Shown here one piece after another: positions 1-7,913 of a stretch of 64,000 bases of DNA. The DNA is from Streptomyces xantholiticus (GTDB taxonomy: Bacteria > Actinomycetota > Actinomycetes > Streptomycetales > Streptomycetaceae): NCBI RefSeq assembly GCF_014651015.1, contig NZ_BMWB01000002.1, positions 124,001 through 188,000 on the forward strand, written 5' to 3'. The first letter of the stretch is position 1; each line of letters starts with the position of its first letter. A program made the translations under genes and the position numbers. The notes beneath the pieces were generated by a model. It was not told the origin of the DNA. It saw only the letters and a list, made by a program, of their open reading frames with translations, and searched no databases.

Positions 1-2039
1 TCGTGCAGCCGGTGCACGGCCTGCAGCAGGCGCAGATCGTTCTCGTTGTGGTCCTTGCGGGCCTCGGCGAGGGCGACGCGCACCGAGAGCTCGGTGATGT
101 CGGGGAGGAACTCGTGCAGCGGCGGGTCGAGCAGACGCACCGTCACCGGCAGCCCGTCCATCGCCTCGAACAGCTCCACGAAGTCCTGCTTCTGCTGAGG
201 GAGCAGCGCCTTCAGCGCCTCTTCGCGCTCGTCGTCGGTGTCCGCGAGGATCAGCTTCTCGACCATCTCGCGGCGCTCGCCGAGGAACATGTGCTCGGTG
301 CGGCACAGCCCGATGCCCTGGGCGCCGAAACGGCGGGCGCGCAGCGCGTCTTCCGCGTTGTCGGCGTTGGCCCGTACGCGCAGCCGGCGTACGCGGTCCG
401 CGTAGGCCATGATCCGGTGGACGGCCTGGACGAGCTCGTCGGCGTCGTCGGCGCCCGCGTGCATGCGGCCCTCGAAGTACTCGACGACCGGGGAGGGCAC
501 GACCGGCACCTCGCCCTTGTAGACCTTGCCGGTGGAGCCGTCGATGGAGACGACGTCGCCCTCCTCGATGAGGGTGCCGTTCACCGTCATCCGGCGGCGC
601 TTGGTGTCGACCTCGAGCTCCTCGGCGCCGCAGACACAGGTCTTGCCCATGCCGCGGGCGACGACGGCGGCGTGCGAGGTCTTGCCACCGCGGGAGGTCA
701 GGATGCCCTCCGCGGCGATCATGCCGTCCAGGTCGTCGGGGTTGGTCTCACGGCGGATGAGGATGACCTTCTCGCCGGAACGCGACCACTTGACCGCGGT
801 GTAGGAGTCGAAGACCGCCTTGCCGACGGCCGCGCCCGGGGAGGCGGCGATGCCGCGGCCGAGCAGCTCCGTCTTCGCCTTCTCGTCGAAGCGGGGGAAC
901 ATCAGCTGGGCGAGCTGGGCGCCGTTGACACGCTGGAGCGCCTCGGCCTCGTCGATCAGGCCCTGGTCGACGAGCTGGGTGGCGATACGGAAGGCAGCGC
1001 CGGCGGTGCGCTTGCCGACACGGGTCTGCAGCATCCACAGCTGGCCGCGCTCGATGGTGAACTCGATGTCGCAGAGATCCTTGTAGTGGTTCTCCAGCGT
1101 CTCCATGATCTGCATCAGCTGGTCGTACGACTGCTTGTCGATCGACTCGAGGTCGGCCAGCGGCACGGTGTTGCGGATACCGGCGACGACGTCCTCGCCC
1201 TGCGCGTTCTGCAGGTAGTCGCCGTAGACGCCCTGGTGGCCCGAGGCGGGGTCGCGGGTGAAGGCGACGCCGGTGCCGGAGTCGGGGCCGAGGTTGCCGA
1301 AGACCATGGAGCAGACGTTGACTGCCGTGCCGAGGTCGCCGGGGATGCGCTCCTGGCGGCGGTAGAGCTTGGCGCGGTCGGTGTTCCAGGACTCGAAGAC
1401 CGAGCAGATCGCGAGGTCCATCTGCTCACGCGGGTCCTGCGGGAAGTCGCGGCCGGCCTCGGTCTTGACGATCTTCTTGAACTGCTTGACGAGCTTCTTG
1501 AGGTCCGCGGCGTCGAGGTCGGTGTCGACGGTGACCTTCTTGGCCGCCTTGGCCTCGTCGAGTGCTTCCTCGAAGAGCTCGCCGTCGACGCCCAGCACGG
1601 TCTTGCCGAACATCTGGATGAGGCGGCGGTAGGAGTCCCACGCGAAGCGCTCGTCGCCGGCCTGCTGGGCGAGGCCCGCGACCGACTCGTCGGAGAGACC
1701 GATGTTGAGGACCGTGTCCATCATGCCGGGCATCGAGAACTTGGCGCCCGACCGTACGGATACGAGCAGCGGGTTGTCGGCCTGACCGAGCTTCTTGCCC
1801 ATCGTCTTCTCGAGGGCGTCGAGGTGCGCACTCACCTCGTCGCGCAGGGCGGGCGGCTCGGCGCCGCTCTCGAGGTAGACCTTGCAGGCCTCGGTCGTGA
1901 TCGTGAAGCCCGGAGGGACCGGCAGACCGAGGTTGGTCATCTCGGCGAGGTTGGCACCCTTCCCGCCGAGCAGGTCCTTGAGGTCTTTGTTGCCCTCGGT
2001 GAAGTCGTAGACGAACTTCTGATCTTTGTTTTCCGACAC
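1..2039 (-). CDS. ppdK: Pyruvate, phosphate dikinase, 3' part cut by the window edge
   Basis: The enzyme interconverts pyruvate, ATP and phosphate with phosphoenolpyruvate, AMP and pyrophosphate in the cytoplasm. The protein starts at a GTG (2039) with GAGGAG about 9 nt upstream and begins SENKDQKFVYDFTEG, the usual opening of this family. The N-terminal nucleotide-binding part carries GGKGANLAEMTNLG. The swivelling domain carries the phosphohistidine motif GGKTSHAAVVARGMG near residue 455. The PEP/pyruvate barrel begins but is interrupted by the left edge just after LLDPPLHEFLPD. About 679 residues are visible, against roughly 880-900 for complete family members. The opposite strand holds a long open frame here that only mirrors this gene. 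Identification is secure; the missing C-terminus is a window effect. Confidence 0.97.
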   Translation of the reverse strand, partial: MSENKDQKFVYDFTEGNKDLKDLLGGKGANLAEMTNLGLPVPPGFTITTEACKVYLESGAEPPALRDEVSAHLDALEKTMGKKLGQADNPLLVSVRSGAKFSMPGMMDTVLNIGLSDESVAGLAQQAGDERFAWDSYRRLIQMFGKTVLGVDGELFEEALDEAKAAKKVTVDTDLDAADLKKLVKQFKKIVKTEAGRDFPQDPREQMDLAICSVFESWNTDRAKLYRRQERIPGDLGTAVNVCSMVFGNLGPDSGTGVAFTRDPASGHQGVYGDYLQNAQGEDVVAGIRNTVPLADLESIDKQSYDQLMQIMETLENHYKDLCDIEFTIERGQLWMLQTRVGKRTAGAAFRIATQLVDQGLIDEAEALQRVNGAQLAQLMFPRFDEKAKTELLGRGIAASPGAAVGKAVFDSYTAVKWSRSGEKVILIRRETNPDDLDGMIAAEGILTSRGGKTSHAAVVARGMGKTCVCGAEELEVDTKRRRMTVNGTLIEEGDVVSIDGSTGKVYKGEVPVVPSPVVEYFEGRMHAGADDADELVQAVHRIMAYADRVRRLRVRANADNAEDALRARRFGAQGIGLCRTEHMFLGERREMVEKLILADTDDEREEALKALLPQQKQDFVELFEAMDGLPVTVRLLDPPLHEFLPDITELSVRVALAEARKDHNENDLRLLQAVHRLH

Positions 2040-2088
2040 GGGTCTCGACTCCTCGAGGACTCGGTGGCTGCCCTGACGGCGAGGAACA

Positions 2089-2113
2089 TACCCAGATCGA
2101 AGGCGTCTGGGTA
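2089..2113 (-). promoter_or_regulatory. Hairpin in the ppdK 5' leader
   Basis: TACCCAGA (2089-2096) and TCTGGGTA (2106-2113) form a perfect 8-bp stem with a 9-nt loop, 50 nt upstream of the ppdK GTG. If transcription starts upstream of 2113 the hairpin lies in the 5' untranslated RNA and could affect stability or translation. The structure is seen directly; a regulatory role is inference. Confidence 0.4.
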
Positions 2114-2139
2114 CGTCCACTTGCGCGTCATACGGCCTT

Positions 2140-2469
2140 AACGACTGGTCCGCCACCAGATCAAAAGTGACGCGCCGGTCTCGCCAGCAAGAGGCACATG
2201 TTTACTTCTTGAAGCAAGCGATACGGAACGTGTGCGCAATCGGTAAATTCACTCACATTGAGTAGTGAACACGTCGATCAATCAAGGCAAGATCGTCTGG
2301 CACTCAGTGCCATCCTTTGAGAAGTGCAACATGCAATTCCGTGCTCATATGAGCCCCCGCGACCTCAGAGGTGGCGAGGATCACCCTCCAATCGCCGCTC
2401 AGATGTCACCATCCGGACATGAAGCTGATCACTCATGGTTGCACCACTGCCACCGTCCGCGTCATTCAC
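2140..2469. other. Intergenic stretch with a nested inverted repeat
   Basis: No convincing gene lies between the ppdK leader and the relic that follows. Base composition is noticeably less GC-rich than the surroundings, especially around 2200-2340. A nested inverted repeat sits at 2248-2269: TTCACT and AGTGAA outside, ACTCA and TGAGT inside around CAT. It may be an operator for a plus-strand promoter. A 73-codon plus-strand frame starting GTG at 2265 has no recognised features and is not called. Confidence 0.4.
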
Positions 2470-3432
2470 CCTCGCTTCGAGCGTGAATCGGCCTGGCAAC
2501 TGCCGCTCTGCGTCCAGACACTGCCGCACGGCGCAGATTTCAGCGCTCAAACGAGCGGCCATTTGGGACCGGCACCCGATGCCAGCCTGGAGGCACTCGA
2601 GCCGGCGCCTCCCCGTTCGATCCAGGGCTTCGGCCGTGGCACGCACGAGCGCATGGTCCGCACCCCATTCGGCGGCCGCCGCCTCCCGCACCGCCGTCCA
2701 CTCCTCGTGGGCGCGGTCCCTGCGGCCCGGCGCGGCAAGGCGTCGTCCAGCCACTGCCGGGCTTCGAGCGTCGCGGGGTGGGCACTCCCCCATCACCCGG
2801 CGCCGCACGGCCCACACCCTGTGTGCCTGCTCCACCGCTTCCTGGTGCGCGCCGCTCCTGGTGAGCAGCCCGGCCAGTCTGCCCCGCGCCCTCACCGTGA
2901 CCAGGCTGTTCTCGGGCAGCCGGCGTTCCTCGATCGCCGGCAGTTCCCGGCAGACGGCGAGGGCCCATCCGCCCGGCCCAGCGCGTCGAGCACCTCCGCC
3001 GGCACGTACCGGGTCACGCCCGTGAAACCGTCCTCCGTGCCGAGGTGCTCGCTCATGTCCGTCAGGACAACCCGCGGAAGGACCTCGGCCTCCACCGACC
3101 GTCCCGCATTTGTGTGCAGGATCAGAGCGAGGTCGTGCCGATCTCGGCGACCGGGTCGCCATCGAGAAGGGCCCACACGGCCGGCGGGTCGTCGGCACCA
3201 AGGGCCGGTACAGCCCTTCCCGGTCCTGTTCGGGAAAGCAGGCGCCGCCGGGTGCGAGATGTGCCCCGTACGTGGAGCCGCAATAGCGGGGGACGAGACG
3301 GACGTCGGGCCGTGAGCGTTTCAGCCCTTCGGCGACCCGGCTGTACGACGTGCGGTACGAGTCCTCCCGTACGCCGTGCCGTGCACAAGGACGGCGCTGG
3401 TGACCCGGCCCCTGGTGTCCCGAGGCTCGCAT
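2470..3432 (-). pseudogene. Frameshifted relic: alpha/beta-hydrolase-like start followed by a TPR-like segment
   Basis: Protein-like sequence continues through this stretch but jumps between all three minus-strand frames. One frame gives SAVLVHGT near 3375-3400. After an apparent single-base loss the next gives GVREDSYRTSYSRVAEGLK, so the intact text would have read VHGTGVRED, a strand/oxyanion motif typical of alpha/beta hydrolases. Further jumps give DDPPAVWALLDGDPVAEIG, then ILHTNAGRSVEAEVLPRVV. From about 2960 down, LLTRSGAHQEAVEQAHRVW and DRAHEEWTAVREAAAAEWG look like helical tetratricopeptide repeats. No single frame supports a full protein. It could be two decayed genes or one fused gene; sequencing error is less likely given the number of shifts. 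Confidence 0.5.
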
Positions 3433-3485
3433 TCTGATCAGCGCGTCTCGGGGCAACTCCCTCTTCCGCCCGAGGAGTCGTGCCC

Positions 3486-4640
3486 TCAACCACCCGAGGT
3501 GTCCAGTTCGGCCTCCGCGCCGACACCCGCGCAGTCGTACGGATCCTTCAGCCAGCCGTCCGGCAGGACCACCCGGTTGTTCCCCGACGTCCGCCCGCGC
3601 GGGCCGTCCGCACCCACCGGCCACGACTGGTCCAGATCGAGCGCGCTCAACTGACCGCCGAGCTCGTCCAGCGACGAGGTGACCGCCAGTTTCTTGCGCA
3701 TCTCCGAGCCCACCGCGAAGCCCTTGAGATACCAGGCCACGTGCTTGCGGAAGTCGATCACCCCGCGCGACTCGTCCCCGATCCACTCCCCCAGCAGTCT
3801 CGCGTGGCGCAGCATCACGTCCGCCACCTCGCGCAGCGTCGGCCGGGCGTAGTCGTTCGGCCGCCCCTCGAAGGCCGCCACCAGGTCCCCGAACAGCCAC
3901 GGCCGGCCCAGGCAACCACGGCCCACGACCACACCGTCGCAGCCCGTCTCGCGCATCATCCGCACCGCGTCGTCGGCCGACCAGATGTCGCCGTTGCCGA
4001 GCACCGGGATCTGAGGGACGTGCTCCTTGAGGCGGGCGATCGCGTCCCAGTCCGCCGTACCCCCGTAGTGCTGCGCCGCCGTTCGCCCGTGCAGGGCGAT
4101 GGCCGTGACGCCCTCCTCGACGGCGATGCGGCCCGCGTCGAGGTAGGTGATGTGATCGTCGTCGATGCCTTTGCGCATCTTCATGGTGACCGGCAGGTCA
4201 CCGGCGTTGCCGACGGCCTCGTTCAGGATGGCGCGCAGCAGCGGCCGCTTGTACGGGAGGGCGGAGCCGCCGCCCTTGCGGGTGACCTTGGGGACCGGGC
4301 AGCCGAAGTTCAGGTCGATGTGATCGGCCAGGTCCTCGTCCACGATCATGCGTACGGCCTTGCCGACGGTGACCGGGTCCACCCCGTACAGCTGAATCGA
4401 GCGCGGCGTCTCGGTCTCGTCGAAGTGGATGAGCTGCATGGTCTTCTCGTTGCGCTCGACCAGCGCCCGAGTGGTGATCATCTCGCTGACGAACAGACCC
4501 TTGCCGCCCGAGAACTCCCTGCACAGGGTGCGGAAGGGCGCGTTGGTGATGCCGGCCATGGGCGCAAGGACCACCGGCGGCTGCACGGCGTGCGGGCCGA
4601 TCCGGAGCGTGTTCGTGGAGGCGGGGGCGAGCGTGGTCAT
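3486..4640 (-). CDS. dusB: tRNA-dihydrouridine synthase, DusB type
   Basis: This flavoenzyme reduces specific uridines in tRNA to dihydrouridine using FMN and NADPH. The 384-residue product has the Dus barrel motifs in order: PVVLAPMAGITNAPFR near residue 18, the catalytic-cysteine motif NFGCPVPKVTRKGGG near 110, GNGDI for flavin binding, and GVVVGRGCLGRPWLF. The start at MTTLAPAST (4640) is chosen because the in-frame extension to 4733 is arginine- and proline-rich, unlike the family. The gene stands alone on the minus strand, with a truncated regulator 55 bp upstream and a relic downstream. Confidence 0.95.
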   Translation of the reverse strand: MTTLAPASTNTLRIGPHAVQPPVVLAPMAGITNAPFRTLCREFSGGKGLFVSEMITTRALVERNEKTMQLIHFDETETPRSIQLYGVDPVTVGKAVRMIVDEDLADHIDLNFGCPVPKVTRKGGGSALPYKRPLLRAILNEAVGNAGDLPVTMKMRKGIDDDHITYLDAGRIAVEEGVTAIALHGRTAAQHYGGTADWDAIARLKEHVPQIPVLGNGDIWSADDAVRMMRETGCDGVVVGRGCLGRPWLFGDLVAAFEGRPNDYARPTLREVADVMLRHARLLGEWIGDESRGVIDFRKHVAWYLKGFAVGSEMRKKLAVTSSLDELGGQLSALDLDQSWPVGADGPRGRTSGNNRVVLPDGWLKDPYDCAGVGAEAELDTSGG

Positions 4641-4695
4641 TCGCCCATTGTCGCGCACCGCCGGGAATGACTGCTGTCCCTGTCCCTCCGGCCGG

Positions 4696-4989
4696 TCAGG
4701 CGGACGTTGCGCGGCGAGCCGCGGTGTCCGCAAGCTGGGGCGGCCCCAGCCCCGTGTACCAGGTGACGCCGACGGCGGACAGCTGCGCGACCTCTTCCCG
4801 GCGCAGCCCCGGCGTGCGCCGTCGGGGACCCCGGGGCCGGCCCACCTGCTCGGGGGTGATCCTTCCGCGGCGACTGCGCGGGAACGCCGCGAGCTCGTGC
4901 CGCCGCACGTCGTCCGGGCGTCGGGCGACGTCGGGCCCTTGCACGCCGTCCCGCCCTGGTGCGTCGAGTTCCCGCGTCATCGTCCCCAT
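4696..4989 (-). pseudogene. Truncated MmyB-like XRE transcriptional regulator
   Basis: The product has the DNA-binding start of MmyB-type helix-turn-helix regulators: ELAAFPRSRRGRITPEQVG, then RRRTPGLRREEVAQLSAVG and VTWYTGLGP. In intact relatives, such as the 300-residue one at 28135-29037 in this window, WYQWLEQGRDI follows and about 200 more residues form a ligand-binding domain. Here the text degenerates after WYTGLGPP and stops about 98 residues from the start. The dusB start codon lies 55 bp beyond. The start at 4989 or 4980 is uncertain. Probably a non-functional remnant whose former target gene is also missing; a small DNA-binding fragment cannot be excluded. Confidence 0.65.
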
Positions 4990-5031
4990 GCCCCCAGGGT
5001 GCCGAGCCTGTCGAGCCGGTGCCAGGTAGTG

Positions 5032-5063
5032 CTTGCACCAGGGCAAGAAGGCTCTGGTACCAG
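5032..5063. promoter_or_regulatory. Inverted-repeat pair upstream of the truncated regulator
   Basis: Two palindromic elements lie side by side: CTTGC and GCAAG arms at 5032-5047, and the perfect palindrome CTGGTACCAG at 5054-5063. They sit 43-74 bp upstream of the regulator relic at 4989, where a self-operator and divergent promoter would be expected. No intact divergent gene remains. Function is inferred from position only. Confidence 0.35.
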
Positions 5064-5209
5064 GCTACGGGCCGGTCGACCGTGGATGCCGTGAGTACCG
5101 CGACCACGACCTCATCCACCACCCCGTCCACCGCCCCCGTGCCGGGCACGGCCGGGGACAGGCCGGGCGGGGTCGCGCACTGGAGGTAAGAGGGGCCCTG
5201 GACGGAAAA

Positions 5210-5240
5210 GGGCCCGGGCCGCGTGACGCGGTCCGGGCCC
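5210..5240 (-). terminator. Strong hairpin terminator downstream of the DUF6243 gene
   Basis: Arms of 15 bases (5210-5224 and 5226-5240) are complementary except for one wobble pair, forming an almost loopless GC-rich hairpin. It lies 17 bp past the stop of the small gene ending at 5258. AAAA just left of it reads as a short T run on the minus strand, fitting a terminator for that gene. Confidence 0.6.
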
Positions 5241-5257
5241 GTGCTGCTGATCGGCCG

Positions 5258-5500
5258 TCAGGCCTGGCTCTCCTGCGGTGCCGCCCCACCCTCGGACTGC
5301 GGCGCCGCGTCCTCGGTCCGAGGCTCCGTGTCCGACGCGACCTGAGCGCGCTCACGCATCTTGCGCAGCAGCTCCTGCTTCTGGTCGGAAGCCGCCTTGC
5401 GGTCGGCCTCGCGGGCAGGGCCGCCCGACTGCTGTTCGTTGCGGGACAGCTTTTTGCGCTGTCCTCCGACGCCGAGAAGGTTGTTCCGGCTCTTGGCCAT
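5258..5500 (-). CDS. Small basic DUF6243-type protein
   Basis: An 80-residue hydrophilic protein begins MAKSRNNLLGVGGQRKKLSR, then has a charged, probably helical stretch (ADRKAASDQKQELLRKMRE) and an acidic, glutamine-rich tail. The opening matches my recollection of the small Streptomyces family DUF6243. It has no signal peptide, membrane segment or catalytic motif. A strong GGGAG-like site (5505-5510 on the minus strand) precedes the ATG. It is a single-gene unit with its own downstream hairpin. Function is unknown. Confidence 0.8.
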   Translation of the reverse strand: MAKSRNNLLGVGGQRKKLSRNEQQSGGPAREADRKAASDQKQELLRKMRERAQVASDTEPRTEDAAPQSEGGAAPQESQA

Positions 5501-5701
5501 GGGGTTCTCCCATCGTGGGTGAGAAGTGACTTCGGAAACGTCTGACGGGGGCGGGTGACCGCCGCCCTCTCACTCGTAGATCTGGAAGAACGAAGACATG
5601 GCAGCGACGGTACCGCTTCGGCGGTGCGATCGACACCAGGTTTTCCGGCTACCGCCGCGCCACGGGCGACGGCGCCCTGCCGACGTCACCCTTCCGAGCC
5701 A

Positions 5702-5739
5702 ATAACGACTGACAGATATTGAAATCTGTCAGTCGTTAT
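5702..5739. promoter_or_regulatory. Perfect 16-bp-arm palindrome, probable TetR operator
   Basis: ATAACGACTGACAGAT (5702-5717) is mirrored exactly by ATCTGTCAGTCGTTAT (5724-5739) across a 6-bp spacer. The GACTGAC/GTCAGTC core is common in TetR-family operators. It lies 45 bp upstream of the aldo/keto reductase start, and a TetR gene follows that reductase on the same strand. Autoregulation of the two-gene unit is the simplest reading, though it is inferred. Confidence 0.7.
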
Positions 5740-5784
5740 GCCACAGTCGTCGATGTCACCGACCAACCACACTGGGAGACCCCG

Positions 5785-6804
5785 ATGACGACCATCGCGC
5801 CCGCCTTCCGTGCCCTCGGCTCCACCGGCCCGAGGGTCTTCCCTCTCGGTCTCGGTTGCATGGGCATGTCCGCTCTGTACGGCAGCGCCGACCGCGCCGA
5901 GTCCGTGGCGACCGTCCACGCCGCCCTCGACGCGGGCGTCACCCTTCTCGACACGGGCGACTTCTACGGCATGGGTCACAACGAGCTGCTGATCAACGAG
6001 GCGCTGCGCACCACGTCCGGTGCCGCCCGCGACCGGGCCCTGGTCAGCGTCAAGTTCGGCGCGCTGCGCACCGCCGAGGGCGGGTTCACCGGAATCGACG
6101 GCCGGCCCGCCGCGGTCAAGAACTTCGCCGCGTACAGCCTCGAGCGGCTCGGCACGGACCACATCGACATCTACCGGATCGCCCGTCTCGACCCCGATGT
6201 CCCCATCGAGGAGACCGTCGGCGCCATCGCCGAGCTGGTCGAGTCGGGCCATGTCCGGCACATCGGCCTGTCGGAGGTGGGCGCGGACACCGTCCGCCGT
6301 GCGGCGGCCGTCGCCCCGATCGCCGACCTCCAGATCGAGTACTCGCTGATATCACGCGCCATCGAGAAGGCGATCCTGCCCACCGTCCGAGAGCTCGGCA
6401 TAGGCGTCACCGCGTACGGCGTACTGTCGCGCGGCCTGATCAGCGGCCACTTCTCCCGTGACCGCGAGCTCGGCCCCGGTGACTTCCGTGGCATGAGCCC
6501 TCGTTTCCAGGGCGACAATCTCGACCACAACCTGGCGCTCGTCGACCGGCTCCGAAAGGTGGCCGACGACAAGGGAATCAGCGTCGCCCAGACCGCCGTC
6601 GCATGGGTGCTCTCGCGCGGCGAGGACATCGTGCCGTTGATCGGAGCCCGCACCCGTACCCGGCTGGACGAGGCGCTGGGCGCCCTGGAGGTCAGGCTGA
6701 CCGACGCCGACCTGGCGGCGATCGAGGAGGCCGTGCCGGCCGGCGCGGCGGCCGGTGAGCGTTACCCGGCAGCACAGATGGCCCACCTGGACAGCGAGAA
6801 CTGA
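5785..6804 (+). CDS. Aldo/keto reductase
   Basis: A 339-residue NAD(P)H-dependent oxidoreductase of the AKR barrel superfamily, expected to reduce aldehydes or ketones in the cytoplasm. Visible family features are GSTGPRVFPLGLGCMGMSALY at the N-terminus (broken here as GSTGPRVFPLG and LGCMGMSALY), DAGVTLLDTGDFYGMGHNE with the catalytic Asp and Tyr, HIGLSEVGADTVRRA, and IVPLIGARTRTRLDEAL for the cofactor pocket. The catalytic lysine motif VSVKFG is present. The expected KIDLYYQHR-type motif reads HIDIYRIARLD, so the usual catalytic histidine position differs and is worth checking. The ATG at 5785 follows GGGAG; an upstream in-frame start at 5719 would lie inside the operator palindrome. TetR gene 55 bp downstream. 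Confidence 0.9.
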   Translation: MTTIAPAFRALGSTGPRVFPLGLGCMGMSALYGSADRAESVATVHAALDAGVTLLDTGDFYGMGHNELLINEALRTTSGAARDRALVSVKFGALRTAEGGFTGIDGRPAAVKNFAAYSLERLGTDHIDIYRIARLDPDVPIEETVGAIAELVESGHVRHIGLSEVGADTVRRAAAVAPIADLQIEYSLISRAIEKAILPTVRELGIGVTAYGVLSRGLISGHFSRDRELGPGDFRGMSPRFQGDNLDHNLALVDRLRKVADDKGISVAQTAVAWVLSRGEDIVPLIGARTRTRLDEALGALEVRLTDADLAAIEEAVPAGAAAGERYPAAQMAHLDSEN

Positions 6805-6858
6805 ACCGCGCGGTACCGTCTCGGTGCCCCCTGTTCAGCGAAAGGCAGCCCAGACGCC

Positions 6859-7467
6859 ATGACGCCCGAAGCACTGACTCCCGAGCGCATCCTCGAAGCC
6901 ACCGAGGACGTGCTGCGCCGGTACGGTCCGGCGAAGGCCACGGTCGTGGACGTGGCCCGGGCGCTGGGCGTCAGCCACGGCAGCGTCTACCGGCATTTCC
7001 GTACCAAGGCGGCGCTGCGGGAGGCGGTCACCGAGCGGTGGCTGCGGCGGACGGTGGACGAGCTGGCGGCGATCGCCTCCGAAGCGGAGCAGCCGGCGCC
7101 GGAGAAGCTGCGTCAGTGGCTGTCGGCGCTCTTCGAAACGAAGCGGCAGAAGGCGGGGGGCGACCCTGAGCTGTTCGAGACGTTCGGCGTGCTGATCGGG
7201 GGGAACAGCACGGTGGTCGAGGCGCATATCGCCGAGTTGGTCGGGCAGTTGAGCGAGATCGTCGAAGAGGGCGTGCAGGCGCACCAGTTCATGCCTGTGG
7301 AGCCGCTGGGTGCCGCCCGGGCGGTGTTCGACGCGATGACCCGCTTCCACGACCCGGCCTATGCGCCCGAGTGGTCGAAGCCGGGAATCGACGCGGAGTT
7401 CGCGGCGGTCGCGGACCTCTGCCTGCGGGGCCTCACCGCACGCCCGACCGACCGGCCCACCACTTGA
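6859..7467 (+). CDS. TetR/AcrR family transcriptional regulator
   Basis: A 202-residue repressor-type regulator. The N-terminal helix-turn-helix domain (about residues 8-55) reads RILEATEDVLRRYGPAKATV, then VARALGVSHGSVYRHF and RTKAALREAV, which is the standard TetR pattern. The remaining 145 residues are helical and should form the ligand-binding and dimer domain. The start at 6859 follows GAAAGG. It lies 54 bp after the aldo/keto reductase and probably shares its transcript, so the palindrome at 5702-5739 is the likely operator. The ligand cannot be inferred. Confidence 0.92.
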   Translation: MTPEALTPERILEATEDVLRRYGPAKATVVDVARALGVSHGSVYRHFRTKAALREAVTERWLRRTVDELAAIASEAEQPAPEKLRQWLSALFETKRQKAGGDPELFETFGVLIGGNSTVVEAHIAELVGQLSEIVEEGVQAHQFMPVEPLGAARAVFDAMTRFHDPAYAPEWSKPGIDAEFAAVADLCLRGLTARPTDRPTT

Positions 7468-7588
7468 CGCCCTGGGCGCCCGTCGCCCGTCGCCGACCCG
7501 CCCGCGCCCGGGGGCCGCAGGCCGGCTCCCGGAGACGGCAGCCCGGACACGCGAGCGGCGGGACCGGGCCGGCACGTCCGGGCGGGTC

Positions 7589-7801
7589 TCAGCCTTCGCC
7601 TGCCGTAGGGTCCACGGTCGCCTGGTGTGCCTGAGCCAGGTGTTCCTCGGCCTTGAGCCATGGCAGGAACTGCGCGCTCTTGCGCCAGTCGCAGGTGGCG
7701 CAGCTCAACTGCCGCTGGATCCCGGCCTTTTCGACCTGCACGACGTACTCGCGTCCGTGCTCGTCCCATCTGCGGACCTTGCTGGTGGTCATGGACGGCA
7801 T
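7589..7801 (-). CDS. Small C2H2-like zinc-binding protein, function unknown
   Basis: A 70-residue protein, MPSMTTSKVRRWDEHGREYV at its start, with a possible metal site: CATC, sixteen residues, then HLAQAH. That spacing resembles a one-finger C2H2 fold. The start at 7801 is fixed by AGGAGG 5 nt upstream; a second ATG at 7792 is too far from it. It reads in the same direction as glyS, but a strong hairpin separates them, so it probably has its own promoter. I do not recognise a named family. Confidence 0.75.
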   Translation of the reverse strand: MPSMTTSKVRRWDEHGREYVVQVEKAGIQRQLSCATCDWRKSAQFLPWLKAEEHLAQAHQATVDPTAGEG

Positions 7802-7855
7802 CTGTGCCTCCTGTGCCGGGCCTGCCCTACGGTGCACGTGGGGCCGAGTGTGCAT

Positions 7856-7892
7856 GAAGCCCCCGGTTCCGTTACCCGGAACCGGGGGCTTC
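7856..7892 (-). terminator. glyS terminator hairpin
   Basis: A perfect 16-bp stem (GAAGCCCCCGGTTCCG at 7856-7871 against 7877-7892) with a 5-nt loop lies 21 bp past the glyS stop. No clear U tract follows, which is usual in GC-rich actinomycetes. Confidence 0.75.
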
Positions 7893-7913
7893 GAACGCTT
7901 CGGACGCCGGGCG

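Noticed and set aside
3..2141. A 712-codon plus-strand open frame
   Set aside because: It is the antisense mirror of ppdK; in GC-rich genomes such frames stay open by codon bias. The minus frame has all the dikinase motifs.
2265..2486. A 73-codon plus-strand frame starting GTG
   Set aside because: No ribosome binding site, no recognisable family, and it overlaps the relic on the other strand.
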